A stretch of DNA of 13,903 bases from Deltaproteobacteria bacterium (GCA_016929815.1 JAFGIC010000300.1:1-13903); one strand, 5' to 3'. Shown: positions 1 to 8,067, counted from the first letter of the stretch. A program made the numbers and translations. The notes: generated by a model from the letters alone, not told the origin.

Positions 1-730
1 CATCCTCAGAGTATATGAGGGCGGACAGGAGATCCGCTGTATCCTCGGGCCGGATATTAAAAGTCGCTTCAATGGCGGCAAGCAGAAGCGATTTGTCGTC
101 GCCTCTTCCATTTATGATTGAAACGATATGGGGCCATGCATCTTCCAGGCCCCAGTCGCCTGCCGCGCATATTGCTTCATAATAGATATCAGGATTGGCG
201 CTGTTGAGCGCTTCGAGTATGTGATCATCAAAGCCGTTGATATAGCGCATGCAGAATACCGCGGTAAGTTTCCAATCTTCATCATGGCTTTCATAGGCGG
301 AGATCACGGCATTATAGTGCCAGTCCTGAGGAGCGCGCACCGATGCCTCGATGGTTCTTCGTCTGATCTCCTTTGGAGTATCCATGTCCATATAAAGCTT
401 TTTTAGAGACTCCTGTATCCGGTTGAAGGTGTCGGAGGAAATCGTGCGTTCATCCCCAAGATCAATCTCGTCGTATGTGTGTTCCAAAACAGGCCCTAAT
501 GCGATGACGGCGGTCTCGCGGAGTTCTTCCGGCGCGTCTTCCTGTTTAACAATAGAAAGCAGTTCATGGGCCAGGTTGTCGTCAATCACAGTCAGGTCTC
601 CGGCCAGTTCGGCGGCAATAAGCCGGTCTGAGAGGGCTGCTCCCCTGTCGCGAAGGACGCCCAGCAGAAGCTTATCGGCGCCGGGAGGCCATTCCCAGGA
701 TGGCATATCCAGCAATTTTTTTATATCCAT
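1..730 (-). CDS. HEAT-repeat-like helical protein, C-terminus cut by window edge
   Basis: An open frame runs from an ATG at 730 to the left edge without a stop, giving 243 codons. The start is supported by AAGGAG eight bases upstream and by its position 10 bases after the pyrD stop. The protein begins MDIKKLLDMPSWEWPPGADK and is almost wholly alpha-helical. It shows paired amphipathic helices that recur about every 30-35 residues (roughly 30-60, 68-82, 117-145, 150-172, 180-206, 212-240). Phrases such as EEIRRRTIEAS-type and DIYYEAICAAGDWG are typical of HEAT/armadillo-like scaffolds. No signal peptide, membrane segment or catalytic motif is visible, so it is probably cytosolic and binds a partner protein. 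It is the last visible gene of the hpt-pyrK-pyrD operon. Being a HEAT-like solenoid is fairly sure; its function is unknown. A link to dihydroorotate dehydrogenase is only inferred from position. Confidence 0.85.
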   Translation of the reverse strand, partial: MDIKKLLDMPSWEWPPGADKLLLGVLRDRGAALSDRLIAAELAGDLTVIDDNLAHELLSIVKQEDAPEELRETAVIALGPVLEHTYDEIDLGDERTISSDTFNRIQESLKKLYMDMDTPKEIRRRTIEASVRAPQDWHYNAVISAYESHDEDWKLTAVFCMRYINGFDDHILEALNSANPDIYYEAICAAGDWGLEDAWPHIVSIINGRGDDKSLLLAAIEATFNIRPEDTADLLSALIYSED

Positions 731-740
731 AAGCGACTCC

Positions 741-1661
741 TTATATGTTTAAACTTCCTATTATCCGATTGATATCGTCAATCCCCTTTTCAATGCAATA
801 GCCTTTAAGCCCTTCGATTATATCCATCGTAGCCCGGGGGTTCACAAAGTTGGCTGTGCCCACCTGCACCGCCTTTGCCCCGGCGATGAGAAATTCAAGG
901 GCATCCCTGTAGTCAATGATCCCTCCTATGCCTATAACAGGTATTTTCACCGAATTTACTGCCTGCCAGACCTGATAGAGGGCCACAGGTTTTATGGCAG
1001 GGCCGGAAAGCCCTCCCGAAACGTTTGCGAGTTTAGGTCTTCGGCGTTCTATATCTATCGCCATACCCGTAAGGGTGTTTATCAGTGAAATAATATCGGC
1101 GCCTGATTCCTCTACCGCCCTTGCCAGTGCGCCTATATCTGTCACGTTTGGCGTTAGCTTTACAATAACAGGCTTATCCGTGTTTTTAACGACCCTTTCG
1201 GTAACCCTGGCCGACAGGGCCGGGTCCTTTCCAAAGACCATTCCTCCCATCTCCACATTGGGGCAGGAGATATTTACCTCCAGGGCCGCCACCCCTTCAA
1301 CGCCTTTAAAGGCCTTTGCCAGATCTTCATATTCATCCGTGCTATGTCCATAGATATTAACTATCACACTGGTGTCAATGCCCCTCAGCCAGGGGAGTTT
1401 TTTTTCGATAAATTCGTTTACGCCTATATTGGCGAGCCCTATGGCATTAAGCATGCCTGCCGGCGTCTCCGCTATCCTGGGGACCGGATTGCCGGCCATG
1501 GGTTTAAGGGAAAGTCCCTTTACCACAATACCGCCCAAAAGATTCAGGTCCACAAGGGATTCGAATTCACAGCCGTAACCGAAGGTCCCTGATGCGGTCA
1601 TGACCGGATTCTTCATCTCCAGGGGACCCAGCGTTACTCTCAGATCCGGGCTCCTGTTCAT
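741..1661 (-). CDS. pyrD: Dihydroorotate dehydrogenase B (NAD+), catalytic subunit
   Basis: This cytosolic FMN enzyme oxidises dihydroorotate to orotate, the fourth step of de novo UMP synthesis, and passes electrons to PyrK. The 306-residue length is usual for class 1B (PyrDB). Visible signatures are the N-terminal MTASGTFGYG stretch (21-30) in the FMN-binding barrel, VVKGLSLKP (47-54) with its flavin-contacting lysine, NISCPN (130-135) with the catalytic base Cys133, a KLTPNVTDI strand near 168, and IPVIGIGGI followed by AVQVGTANF, the C-terminal phosphate-binding region. The active-site Cys, instead of the Ser of class 2 enzymes, and the adjacent pyrK both support class 1B. The ATG overlaps the pyrK stop by four bases (ATGA), which points to translational coupling and to a matched 1:1 complex. 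Nothing looks degenerate. Confidence 0.97.
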   Translation of the reverse strand: MNRSPDLRVTLGPLEMKNPVMTASGTFGYGCEFESLVDLNLLGGIVVKGLSLKPMAGNPVPRIAETPAGMLNAIGLANIGVNEFIEKKLPWLRGIDTSVIVNIYGHSTDEYEDLAKAFKGVEGVAALEVNISCPNVEMGGMVFGKDPALSARVTERVVKNTDKPVIVKLTPNVTDIGALARAVEESGADIISLINTLTGMAIDIERRRPKLANVSGGLSGPAIKPVALYQVWQAVNSVKIPVIGIGGIIDYRDALEFLIAGAKAVQVGTANFVNPRATMDIIEGLKGYCIEKGIDDINRIIGSLNI

Positions 1662-2455
1662 ATCGCGCCCCAGTCAATAATGTGAGCCGGAAATACCGGA
1701 CCGTCCTTGCAGACGTGACGATAGAGAGTAAGATCATTTTGTGGAAAGACCTTTACCGCGCAACCCTGACAAGCGCCAAGACCGCAGGCCATCAATGCCT
1801 CCATGGAGACCTGGCACGGGATCTCACGGCATGCAGCTATTGAGGACACCTTTTTTAACATTGCCGAGGGACCGCATGCATAGATGATTATCGAGTCCTT
1901 CTCGTAAATATTTTTATCGAGATATTCGTCAAGGAGCCCGGTTACCATGCCGGAATAACCTTCTGATCCGTCATCCGTGGCAATAGAGATGTTTATTGAA
2001 CGACCCGCTATCTTTTCCGGAGAAATTATATTTCCGGAGGTGTCAAATCCGGACATGAATTCCATTTGATTATCTTTCAGCGCGCAGGCCAGAAAATAGA
2101 GAGGTGCAATGCCTATCCCTCCTGCGACGAGGACAGCCTTTTCATTTTGACCGGGCAGGGTGAAGCCCTGTCCCAGTGGTCCCATGACGGATAATTTTTC
2201 TCCGGCCTTTTTACCCGACAGGATTTCCGTGCCGTGGCCGGCTATTTTATACAGGATGAGCGCAATTTCCCCGTCAGTGGTCCCGCATATTGAAAATGGC
2301 CTTCGCAGAAGGGGGTCGATGCCTTCATTGACCCGTAACATTACAAAATGTCCCGGCCTTGATTCTGATGCGAGATATGGAGACCTCAATCCCAAAAGAA
2401 AGATGTCTGAGGTGATTTTCCTGTTAAACGCAATTTCAATATGCTGATCAATCAT
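1658..2455 (-). CDS. pyrK: Dihydroorotate dehydrogenase B, electron-transfer subunit
   Basis: This iron-sulfur flavoprotein takes electrons from the PyrD FMN and hands them to NAD+. It is 265 residues long, normal for PyrK. The domains follow ferredoxin-NADP reductase order. An FAD-binding barrel carries RRPFSIC (51-57), the RxxS flavin motif. A nucleotide-binding domain carries LVAGGIGIAPLYFL (109-122) and YACGPSAML (192-200). A C-terminal [2Fe-2S] site has cysteines 224, 229, 232 and 249 in the pattern C-x4-C-x2-C-x16-C. All four ligands are present, so the subunit looks functional. The gene starts six bases after the preceding zinc-ribbon gene and overlaps pyrD by four. The cluster spacing and the pairing with pyrD separate it from related sulfide dehydrogenase or hydrogenase flavin subunits. 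Confidence 0.96.
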   Translation of the reverse strand: MIDQHIEIAFNRKITSDIFLLGLRSPYLASESRPGHFVMLRVNEGIDPLLRRPFSICGTTDGEIALILYKIAGHGTEILSGKKAGEKLSVMGPLGQGFTLPGQNEKAVLVAGGIGIAPLYFLACALKDNQMEFMSGFDTSGNIISPEKIAGRSINISIATDDGSEGYSGMVTGLLDEYLDKNIYEKDSIIIYACGPSAMLKKVSSIAACREIPCQVSMEALMACGLGACQGCAVKVFPQNDLTLYRHVCKDGPVFPAHIIDWGAI

Positions 2456-2461
2456 CTGTTT

Positions 2462-3412
2462 TCAGTAAGACGAGCCTATCGCCTCCAGTTCAAATTCGCT
2501 TATGCCCTCCGGCAGTTCGCTGAATATGATCATAAAGGGTACGGAAGCGCCGGGCTTTATGCCGACATTATTATTGTTTATCCCTGTCTTGTTTTGCATG
2601 ATTTGTTTCATTTCATTAATAGACAGTGTATTTAGCTGTTCGTCAGTCAGGGTATTCCCGGCATAGGCAGTCTCCTGTACGAGAGGGCTGCCTTGTTTGT
2701 CACATAAAGAGCCTTTCAGCATTATATGGCTCCTGGACTTCTGGTCATTATTAATAACGGAGCCTTCAATAATATAGAGTCTGCCGGTCTTCTCTGAAGT
2801 GACAAATGATCCGATAACCCCTTCAAAATCCAGATTATTGACACCGGAGTCAACGCCGGATTCCTGTTTGGCCGACCTCATGGAGTATATGGAATCAGGC
2901 AGGACGTCCGGGAAATAGAAGAAAATAACCACGAAGGCTACAACAAGGAAAAGGACAATAGAGAGGATTATCAAGAGTATCCTCGGTCTGGACTTTTTCT
3001 CCGGCCTTTCCCTGCTTATTTTTACGGCAGATGTATCCGTCTTTTTTTTGAGGAGTTCCGCTGTCTCTTCCCGGCCCGGCATTGCTTCCTCCTCTGACGC
3101 GAGAAGCCCTTCATCTTCAGCGACTTCATCAATGGCCTCCTCGAAGGCCTTGTCAAAGGAATCCTTTTTATAGTCTTCATAGGTTTCCCCGTCGATGTCC
3201 TCAAGGTCGGGAGGCATATCCAAGGCCACTGTCTCTTCCATAGCGGTATCTGAAAAATCGTCCCCGATCAGTTCATCAAAGGTGGCCGGTTTAGGAGGGA
3301 AGACCTTGAAGACATTCTTGCATATGGAACATCTTACCATTGAACCGCCGTTTTTAATCAGGGAATCATTAAGATTGAATTCTGATTTGCATTTTTCACA
3401 TTTTACTATCAT
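2462..3412 (-). CDS. MJ0042-type zinc-ribbon membrane protein with DUF3426-like C-terminus
   Basis: The 316-residue protein has three visible parts. Residues 1-40 form a small zinc ribbon, with Cys5, Cys8, Cys28 and Cys31 as two CxxC knuckles, in the MIVKCEKCKSEFNLNDS form of the MJ0042 family finger. Residues 45-140 are a strongly acidic linker that turns basic (RERPEKKSRPR) just before one hydrophobic segment at about 145-167. Residues 170-316 are a beta-rich domain resembling DUF3426, with RLYIIEGSVINNDQKSRSHI and a late PGASVPFMIIFSELP stretch. The positive-inside rule puts the zinc ribbon in the cytoplasm and the C-terminal domain in the periplasm. GGGAGGT-like SD bases precede the ATG. 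It lies between hpt and pyrK, 30 and 6 bases away. Its biochemical role is unknown. A one-pass sensor or scaffold linking cytoplasm and periplasm is an inference. Confidence 0.88.
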   Translation of the reverse strand: MIVKCEKCKSEFNLNDSLIKNGGSMVRCSICKNVFKVFPPKPATFDELIGDDFSDTAMEETVALDMPPDLEDIDGETYEDYKKDSFDKAFEEAIDEVAEDEGLLASEEEAMPGREETAELLKKKTDTSAVKISRERPEKKSRPRILLIILSIVLFLVVAFVVIFFYFPDVLPDSIYSMRSAKQESGVDSGVNNLDFEGVIGSFVTSEKTGRLYIIEGSVINNDQKSRSHIMLKGSLCDKQGSPLVQETAYAGNTLTDEQLNTLSINEMKQIMQNKTGINNNNVGIKPGASVPFMIIFSELPEGISEFELEAIGSSY

Positions 3413-3442
3413 TGGTAACCTCCCGTTTGAGATGCGATGATA

Positions 3443-3958
3443 CTAAAAGTGCAGCTTATAAATATCCCGCAGACAGCGAAACTGTTCATTATAATCCATG
3501 CCATAACCTACAAGAAACCCTTCCTTTACCTGAAAGCCGCAATAATCTATCATGATATCCTTTTCCCTTCTCTCCTTTTTATCAATAAGAGAGCAAATTT
3601 TTATCGATTCCGGTGAATATGTCGATATAATACCCAATATTTTTGAGAGGGTCAAACCTGTGTCGACAATATCTTCCACCAGGATAACCGGTTTATCTTT
3701 GACCGGGATTTCTAGGCCTTTTGTCATACTCACGAGCCCTGAGGATGAGTTGCCCGAGCCGTAACTTGCGACCCTGATAAAATCTATCTTTACCGGGATT
3801 GTCAGTTCCCTCACTAGATCGGCAAAAAAGAATACCGCCCCGTTAAGCATGCCTACAAACACCGGTTCCTTGCCCTCATAATCGGCAGATATCCGTGATG
3901 CCAGTTCTTTTACCCGGGCATTGATCGCCGTCTGATGTATTAAAATTTCCTTTTCCAT
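3443..3958 (-). CDS. hpt: Hypoxanthine phosphoribosyltransferase
   Basis: This cytosolic purine-salvage enzyme joins hypoxanthine (often also guanine) to PRPP to give IMP or GMP. The hallmark is the PRPP-binding loop VILVEDIVDTGLTL. Other signatures are the early FVGMLNGAVFF strand-turn, the flexible catalytic loop region around VASYGSGNSSSG, SLIDKKERR, and the C-terminal base-binding FLVGYGMDYNEQFRCLRDI. I chose the ATG at 3958 (171 residues), because MEKEILIHQT matches where family members begin and an AGGG lies seven bases upstream. A further in-frame ATG at 4000 would add 14 residues with no ribosome binding site and no family similarity. It is first in the operon hpt, zinc-ribbon gene, pyrK, pyrD, HEAT gene, and has a sigma-70 type promoter upstream. 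Xanthine-guanine specificity cannot be excluded from sequence alone. Confidence 0.95.
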   Translation of the reverse strand: MEKEILIHQTAINARVKELASRISADYEGKEPVFVGMLNGAVFFFADLVRELTIPVKIDFIRVASYGSGNSSSGLVSMTKGLEIPVKDKPVILVEDIVDTGLTLSKILGIISTYSPESIKICSLIDKKERREKDIMIDYCGFQVKEGFLVGYGMDYNEQFRCLRDIYKLHF

Positions 3959-4036
3959 CCGAACCCTGCGGGCTGAGGTCGCGGCATATGACTGAAGCAT
4001 GCAGTCATTTTAAAAATATGCCATAAAGATAATTGT

Positions 4037-4065
4037 TAAATATTTGATATGTAACGATATGTCAA
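4037..4065 (-). promoter_or_regulatory. Candidate sigma-70 promoter for the hpt-pyrKD operon
   Basis: On the minus strand a perfect -35 box TTGACA (4065-4060) is followed after 17 bases by TATTTA (4042-4037), a weak -10. It lies between the fliS terminator and the hpt start, giving a leader of roughly 70 bases. The -35 and spacing are good. The -10 matches only three of six bases, so the exact start site is uncertain. Confidence 0.45.
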
Positions 4066-4119
4066 TAAGATTAAGGCGGGTCGGCTGTAACCGGATGAAA
4101 TAAAAGTATTTCCCGGAAG

Positions 4120-4169
4120 TTTTAAAATAGCCCGGACGAAAAGACTTATACAAGGCTGCTCGCCCGGGC
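4120..4169 (-). terminator. Intrinsic terminator of the fliC-fliD-fliS unit
   Basis: Thirteen bases after the fliS stop, the minus strand folds into a hairpin. The arms are GCCCGGGCGAG (4169-4159) and TTCGTCCGGGC (4140-4130), giving 11 pairs including two G-U, with an 18-base loop. It is followed by TATTTTAAAA, a short broken U-tract. The arms are GC-rich in an AT-rich gap, and the site separates flagellar genes from the hpt promoter, which fits a terminator. The long loop and interrupted U run lower the certainty. Confidence 0.6.
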
Positions 4170-4182
4170 ATTAAAAAGGAGG

Positions 4183-4626
4183 TTAAAAAGCGGTCAGTCG
4201 GGGATTGTATGTTTCGGATAAATCTCTTTTTCCATAAGCGGTTTCCCGGGGTTCCTGTTCATTTTGGATTGAATGCCATGCTTCGTTAAGCTCACTTAAT
4301 ATCCTGATTGCCTCATCATATGCGCTTTCATCCTTCCGGATATCGCCCACCAGCAACCTCTTCGTCATGTAGGAATAAAGGGAATCCAGATTCCTGGCTA
4401 TCTCTCCGCCTTTTTCCATATCAAGCGCACCCTGGAGTTCATTAATAATGTCCAGGACCTTCTTGAACTTGTAAACCTTTTTCTCAACTTCTTTCCCCCT
4501 GATATAGCCCTTTATCTGCGTCAGGAGCTGGATAGCCCTTTCATAACACATAATAATAAGGTCAAGCTTCCCTGCTGTCTCAATGTTTGACCTTTTATAT
4601 TGATTCACAAGTTTTCCGTAAGCCAT
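4183..4626 (-). CDS. fliS: Flagellin export chaperone FliS
   Basis: FliS binds the C-terminal helix of newly made flagellin in the cytosol, keeps it from polymerising, and delivers it to the export gate. At 147 residues it is slightly longer than the usual 120-140. The family pattern is clear: an N-terminal Y-x3-VNQYKRSNIETAGKLDLIIMCYERAI (from residue 3), helical throughout, then ELQGALDMEKGGEIARNLDSLYSYMTKRL, which matches the conserved L-x-L-GGE-IA-NL-LY-Y-RL signature. The C-terminal approximately 20 residues are charged and probably disordered. GGGGAGGA stands seven bases before the ATG. It lies 106 bases behind fliD with no sigma-28 or sigma-54 box in the AT-rich gap, so it is probably co-transcribed with fliD, the common fliD-fliS order. 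Confidence 0.95.
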   Translation of the reverse strand: MAYGKLVNQYKRSNIETAGKLDLIIMCYERAIQLLTQIKGYIRGKEVEKKVYKFKKVLDIINELQGALDMEKGGEIARNLDSLYSYMTKRLLVGDIRKDESAYDEAIRILSELNEAWHSIQNEQEPRETAYGKRDLSETYNPRLTAF

Positions 4627-4732
4627 GTGTTCCTCCCCATTGTTTTTTTGACTTATAAAATTATTTGTAGGTTTTTATGATATTAAAATTGTTGTTTAAG
4701 ATATCATTTTGCAGCATCAATTATTCCATTTC

Positions 4733-7700
4733 TCATCCGTTCAAGGCGCTTAACTGGCTCGTGAGCCATGTGTTCATTGACTGCATTTTGGACAATGCCA
4801 TTTCCATTGCCGTGTAACGGGCAGTCAAGGTTTCTCTCTTCTGCTCCAGACGCGCCTCCATCTGCTCTATCCTGTCCTCAAGGTCGCTTATACGTTCGGA
4901 CAGGGAATCCTGCTTAAAGGCGACATAGCCTTCATATGAATCTGTTATATTGAACAGCGCCCGGTCAAAAAGCTCCGCCGCGCCTACTGTGAACTTTATG
5001 TTTCCGATCGTCCCTGTTGTCGATCCGGAATATTTTATCACAAGCCCGTCGATATTCGCCTCCCCGTCGTCTCCTGTAAGATATTGGCCTTTGCCTGTTG
5101 CCGCTTCGCCGTTTATTGTCCCTGCGACATCCAGCCCGTTATCGGCGGTTGCGCTCCCTGACCAGAGCCCCGTGCCCGTGCTTTCAATAGTAAAGTTGTA
5201 TCCGCTGCCGTAGCTGTCACTGGTCAGTTTGAGTTGATCGCTGCTGTTGGACGCCGTGATAGCCATGGCGTATCTGCCTTCCTGCTCTGTAGATACCGTT
5301 CCAAAGATGTCAACCTGGCCTGTTGTTTCGGTATAATCAAAGGAAAGGGTCAGACTGCTTGCACCTTCATAATTATCCGTCAGGACAATATGGCCCGTAC
5401 TGTCAATTGAGGCGGTAACATCATCGCTGAAGGCCGACTCTATCTCAGAAAGAAGACCCTGAATCATGTCCGTTGATATATCATCTATCATGTATGAGCT
5501 TGAGATGCTTGATCCGTCCCGGGCAGTTCCTGTAAAACTTATTACGTCATCGTCCTGCAGATTTGCCCCATTTACGCTGTTCCATGCAGTTGTTGAGGTG
5601 ACCGGCGTTGCCCCATCTGAAGTCACCGCATTAGCGCCTGCCAGGGTTTCCGTATAAACCGTATCCAGTTCGGTGTTTACAGCATTGACGATATCCGATA
5701 TTGTCATGCCGGAGGTAAGAGATATGGCCGCGACATTGTCTCCATCCGTGATAGTGAGCGTCTCATCTGAGGACAGGACGCCGCCCGACAGGTTGCTGCT
5801 TGTGGAACTGCTTTGTGACGCTGCCTGGGTAATATTTACGGTATATTCACCTGCCTCCGTATCGTTTGTGCTTGATATGTATTCAATGGCGCCGGAATCC
5901 GAAGAGCCTGTTGCGGCAAACAACTGCTGTATGTCGTAAAAATTTGTTTCAAGATACCCTTGCAGGACCTCGCTGTCCAGGGTGAGCTGACCCTCATTGT
6001 CCAGATTGATGCCGGCAAGACCCAGTATGGAGAACTCGGATGAAACGCCCCATACGGACTGGACCAATATTGATGTAAGATCCGATTTCACCGAAGACAG
6101 GGTGCCGTCCCCGAAGAGTATGCCTCCTGTTGTTTCATTTTCCTCGTCATAGGCCTGTTGCTCGCTTATAAACGATGCCACCTCATTATAGGCGTCCACG
6201 AAGGTCCGGATCTTTTCCTCAATGGCACTCAGGTCTCTTTCTATGTTAAGCGTGACGGTGGTCTCGGCGTCGGCCTTTACCAGGTTTAATGTGACCCCGG
6301 CAATAATATCCTCCACGGAGTTGTCCTTGCTCGTCACCTCAACGCCGTCTATGGTCAGGGATGCGTCCTGGCCCGCGATCAGCTCCCTTTTTCTCACTGT
6401 CTCAACGGCGCCGAATGTCCCCCAGTCAAGGGTCCCGTCAGTTACGCCAGAACTTAGGGTAAGCGAAAGAGAGCTTGTCCCTGTCTCCAGGTCTTCAACC
6501 TCGATTGTGCCGTCGGATGTTATACGCAGGGAGATATTGTCTCCTGTATCATCAAAAAAGGCGCTCTTGATCTGATCAAGAAGGTCCTGGACCGTTGATG
6601 AGGCGGTGATAGAGAAGGTGTCGCTGACTGGGGTTGATGCAGTATGGCCGTTTCCTGAGATGGTGATTGAATCGCCGGATGTCCATGAATAATACCCGTC
6701 TATGTCCGTCAAAAGGGCGCTTGCTGTTATGGCGTCGCCGTTTGTTGTCATCTCGTTTGAAGATGTGACGCCCTGTACGTCGCTGACCCCGTTTGTGAGA
6801 ATCCCGATGGCCTCAAGGATATTCTGATCATCGACAAAGGTCTGTGTCCCGTCAATCTGAAGGGCGTATGTGGTTTCGCCGTCCTCAGTGTTCGTGACGA
6901 TGGATGCGGAGACACCCGTCAGCGTGGTGTTGATATTTGTTTTTATACTTTCCAGGGAGTCGGCGGACAGATCTATGTCCAGGCTCTGGCCGTTTATGGT
7001 AACAGTCCCGGACTGACCGGTGGAAAGACCCAAAAGGGCCTGGATCGACTGGGTGGAGCTGGAGAATGTGTCGGACAGGGCGCCGCCCGTAATGCTGTTT
7101 TTTAACTCGGAGGCACCGTCCTTCCACCCGAAGAGCTCCACGAGGTCGCTGCTTGAGCCGTTTTGAAGGCTGATGCCGTCTGCTCCCGTGCTGCTGCTGG
7201 TGAGTATAAGACGGTAATCATTTTCGCCGTAGGATATGATGCTGGCTGTCACACCTGTAGGATTGGTTCCCGAATTTGCATTGTTGATCCTGTTGCGTAT
7301 GTCATCCAGCCCGTCGGTCTCAGAGATGGAGATTACCCTGCCGTTGATGATGATCTCGCCCGAATAACTGCTTCCAAGTTCGTCCGAATAACTGGAAAAG
7401 GATGCAGAAGAGAGTTTTTGCGCCGTAGCGATATTATTTATCTGTATGGTGTATGATCCGGGAGACGCTGATGATGTTGCTGAAACGGATAAGAGGTCCT
7501 CGGCATCCACAGTGCTGCTGTCTGATGTCATGCCGGAGGTGTATATGTTGAAATCGTCAGGGTTGGAAAGGGCATCGGCGGCGGTCTTTAATGCAAGCAG
7601 AGATGTATTAAAAGACTGCCATGCGGAGAGCTGCTCCTCATATTCGCTCACCTGATTTTCAACAAGCGTTATCGGGGCGCGGTCAACCTCGATCAGCTGA

Positions 7701-7762
7701 TCGATCATCGATGCCCAGTCAAAACCGCTTGAAAGCCCGCTTACGGAACTGGTGCCTGCCAT
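4733..7762 (-). CDS. fliD: Flagellar hook-associated protein 2 (filament cap), enlarged
   Basis: FliD caps the growing filament and folds exported flagellin into place. The N-terminus GLSSGFDWASMIDQLIEVDRAPI (9-31) and following coiled coil to about 65 are the FliD_N region. FliD_C begins near 460 (AGQDASLTIDGVEVTSKDNSVEDIIAGVTLNL) and ends in the coiled tail ISDLEDRIEQMEARLEQKRETLTARYTAMEMALSKM (958-993). Between them lie beta-rich modules: 134-213, a hook-IN-like module 245-330, and 363-455. A further block at 637-930 interrupts FliD_C. At 1009 residues it is about twice the usual 450-550. Segments 363-455 and 737-827 are recognisably duplicated (SAFFDD/SAFSDD at the same place). No cysteine occurs, and Ser, Thr, Asp and Gly dominate, as in secreted flagellar axial proteins. 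AGGGAG is the ribosome site. Two promoters lie upstream. Intact, with no frameshift. Confidence 0.96.
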   Translation of the reverse strand: MAGTSSVSGLSSGFDWASMIDQLIEVDRAPITLVENQVSEYEEQLSAWQSFNTSLLALKTAADALSNPDDFNIYTSGMTSDSSTVDAEDLLSVSATSSASPGSYTIQINNIATAQKLSSASFSSYSDELGSSYSGEIIINGRVISISETDGLDDIRNRINNANSGTNPTGVTASIISYGENDYRLILTSSSTGADGISLQNGSSSDLVELFGWKDGASELKNSITGGALSDTFSSSTQSIQALLGLSTGQSGTVTINGQSLDIDLSADSLESIKTNINTTLTGVSASIVTNTEDGETTYALQIDGTQTFVDDQNILEAIGILTNGVSDVQGVTSSNEMTTNGDAITASALLTDIDGYYSWTSGDSITISGNGHTASTPVSDTFSITASSTVQDLLDQIKSAFFDDTGDNISLRITSDGTIEVEDLETGTSSLSLTLSSGVTDGTLDWGTFGAVETVRKRELIAGQDASLTIDGVEVTSKDNSVEDIIAGVTLNLVKADAETTVTLNIERDLSAIEEKIRTFVDAYNEVASFISEQQAYDEENETTGGILFGDGTLSSVKSDLTSILVQSVWGVSSEFSILGLAGINLDNEGQLTLDSEVLQGYLETNFYDIQQLFAATGSSDSGAIEYISSTNDTEAGEYTVNITQAASQSSSTSSNLSGGVLSSDETLTITDGDNVAAISLTSGMTISDIVNAVNTELDTVYTETLAGANAVTSDGATPVTSTTAWNSVNGANLQDDDVISFTGTARDGSSISSSYMIDDISTDMIQGLLSEIESAFSDDVTASIDSTGHIVLTDNYEGASSLTLSFDYTETTGQVDIFGTVSTEQEGRYAMAITASNSSDQLKLTSDSYGSGYNFTIESTGTGLWSGSATADNGLDVAGTINGEAATGKGQYLTGDDGEANIDGLVIKYSGSTTGTIGNIKFTVGAAELFDRALFNITDSYEGYVAFKQDSLSERISDLEDRIEQMEARLEQKRETLTARYTAMEMALSKMQSMNTWLTSQLSALNG

Positions 7763-8044
7763 AACTTTTTGTTCTCCCTGTATCTTTTATTTGCAATAAG
7801 CGCGGAATTACAAAGTAATTTCTTATATTACATATCGGAAAATTGTGCCTAACACTTAACCGGAAAACCGGTATTTTCTGCCTGAAATCAATATTTTTTT
7901 TATAATTTCTTCGATTAGATTCACCCGGTTCAATAATCCTGCTAAACGCCTAATTATCTGAATTTAATGGCCTTATCTCTAAGTTGACAGTCTGGATGAG
8001 ATTGGGCCGACGGCTGAAATCAGGGCTCCTGCCCCTATTGTAAA
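7763..8044 (-). other. fliD leader region (gene-free)
   Basis: This AT-rich stretch carries no credible gene; its only conspicuous ATG, at the sigma-28 -10, is followed at once by TAA. It is the transcribed leader from the sigma-54 promoter and contains the inner sigma-28 promoter. Small inverted repeats are GGGC-TCCT-GCCC (8023-8034, right at the predicted sigma-54 start), ACCGG-AAAA-CCGGT (7859-7872, touching the sigma-28 -35) and AATTAC-AAA-GTAATT (7806-7820, in the short leader). Roles are unknown. Confidence 0.5.
7832..7859 (-). promoter_or_regulatory. Candidate sigma-28 (FliA) promoter for fliD-fliS
   Basis: The minus strand reads TTAAGTGT (7859-7852), 12 bases, then TCCGATAT (7839-7832). 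The -35 matches six of eight bases of TAAAGTTT and the -10 core is CCGATA. The -10 and the spacing are identical to those upstream of fliC, which makes a chance match unlikely. The expected start near 7825 gives a leader of about 63 bases. Spacing is one base longer than the enteric N11 consensus. Confidence 0.6.
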
Positions 8045-8060
8045 AGCAAGAACCCTGCCA
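8045..8060 (-). promoter_or_regulatory. Sigma-54 promoter upstream of fliD
   Basis: The minus strand reads TGGCAGGGTTCTTGCT. Against the sigma-54 consensus TGGCACGRNNNTTGCW it differs only at the sixth base (G for C), with the GG and GC elements 12 bases apart as required. It begins seven bases past the fliC terminator stem, so a new transcript starts just where the fliC message ends. The predicted start near 8034 gives a leader of about 270 bases. Activation would need an FleQ/FlrC-type enhancer protein, not in this window. Confidence 0.75.
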
Positions 8061-8067
8061 ATAAATA

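Noticed and set aside
128..752. Plus-strand open frames at 128-406 and 423-752
   Set aside because: They lie opposite the HEAT-repeat gene, whose frame is open to the edge, has a strong ribosome site and fits the operon.
3959..4000. Longer hpt start at 4000
   Set aside because: No ribosome site, and the extra 14 residues do not match family members; the ATG at 3958 does.
4678..4706. TGATAT/ATATCA inverted repeat between fliD and fliS as a terminator
   Set aside because: Only six AT-rich pairs, a 16-base loop and no U-tract; more likely read-through to fliS.
7840..7852. Second sigma-54 site at AGGCACAATTTTCCG
   Set aside because: The -24 part is fair, but the -12 TTGC is absent; the bases are better explained as the sigma-28 spacer and -10.
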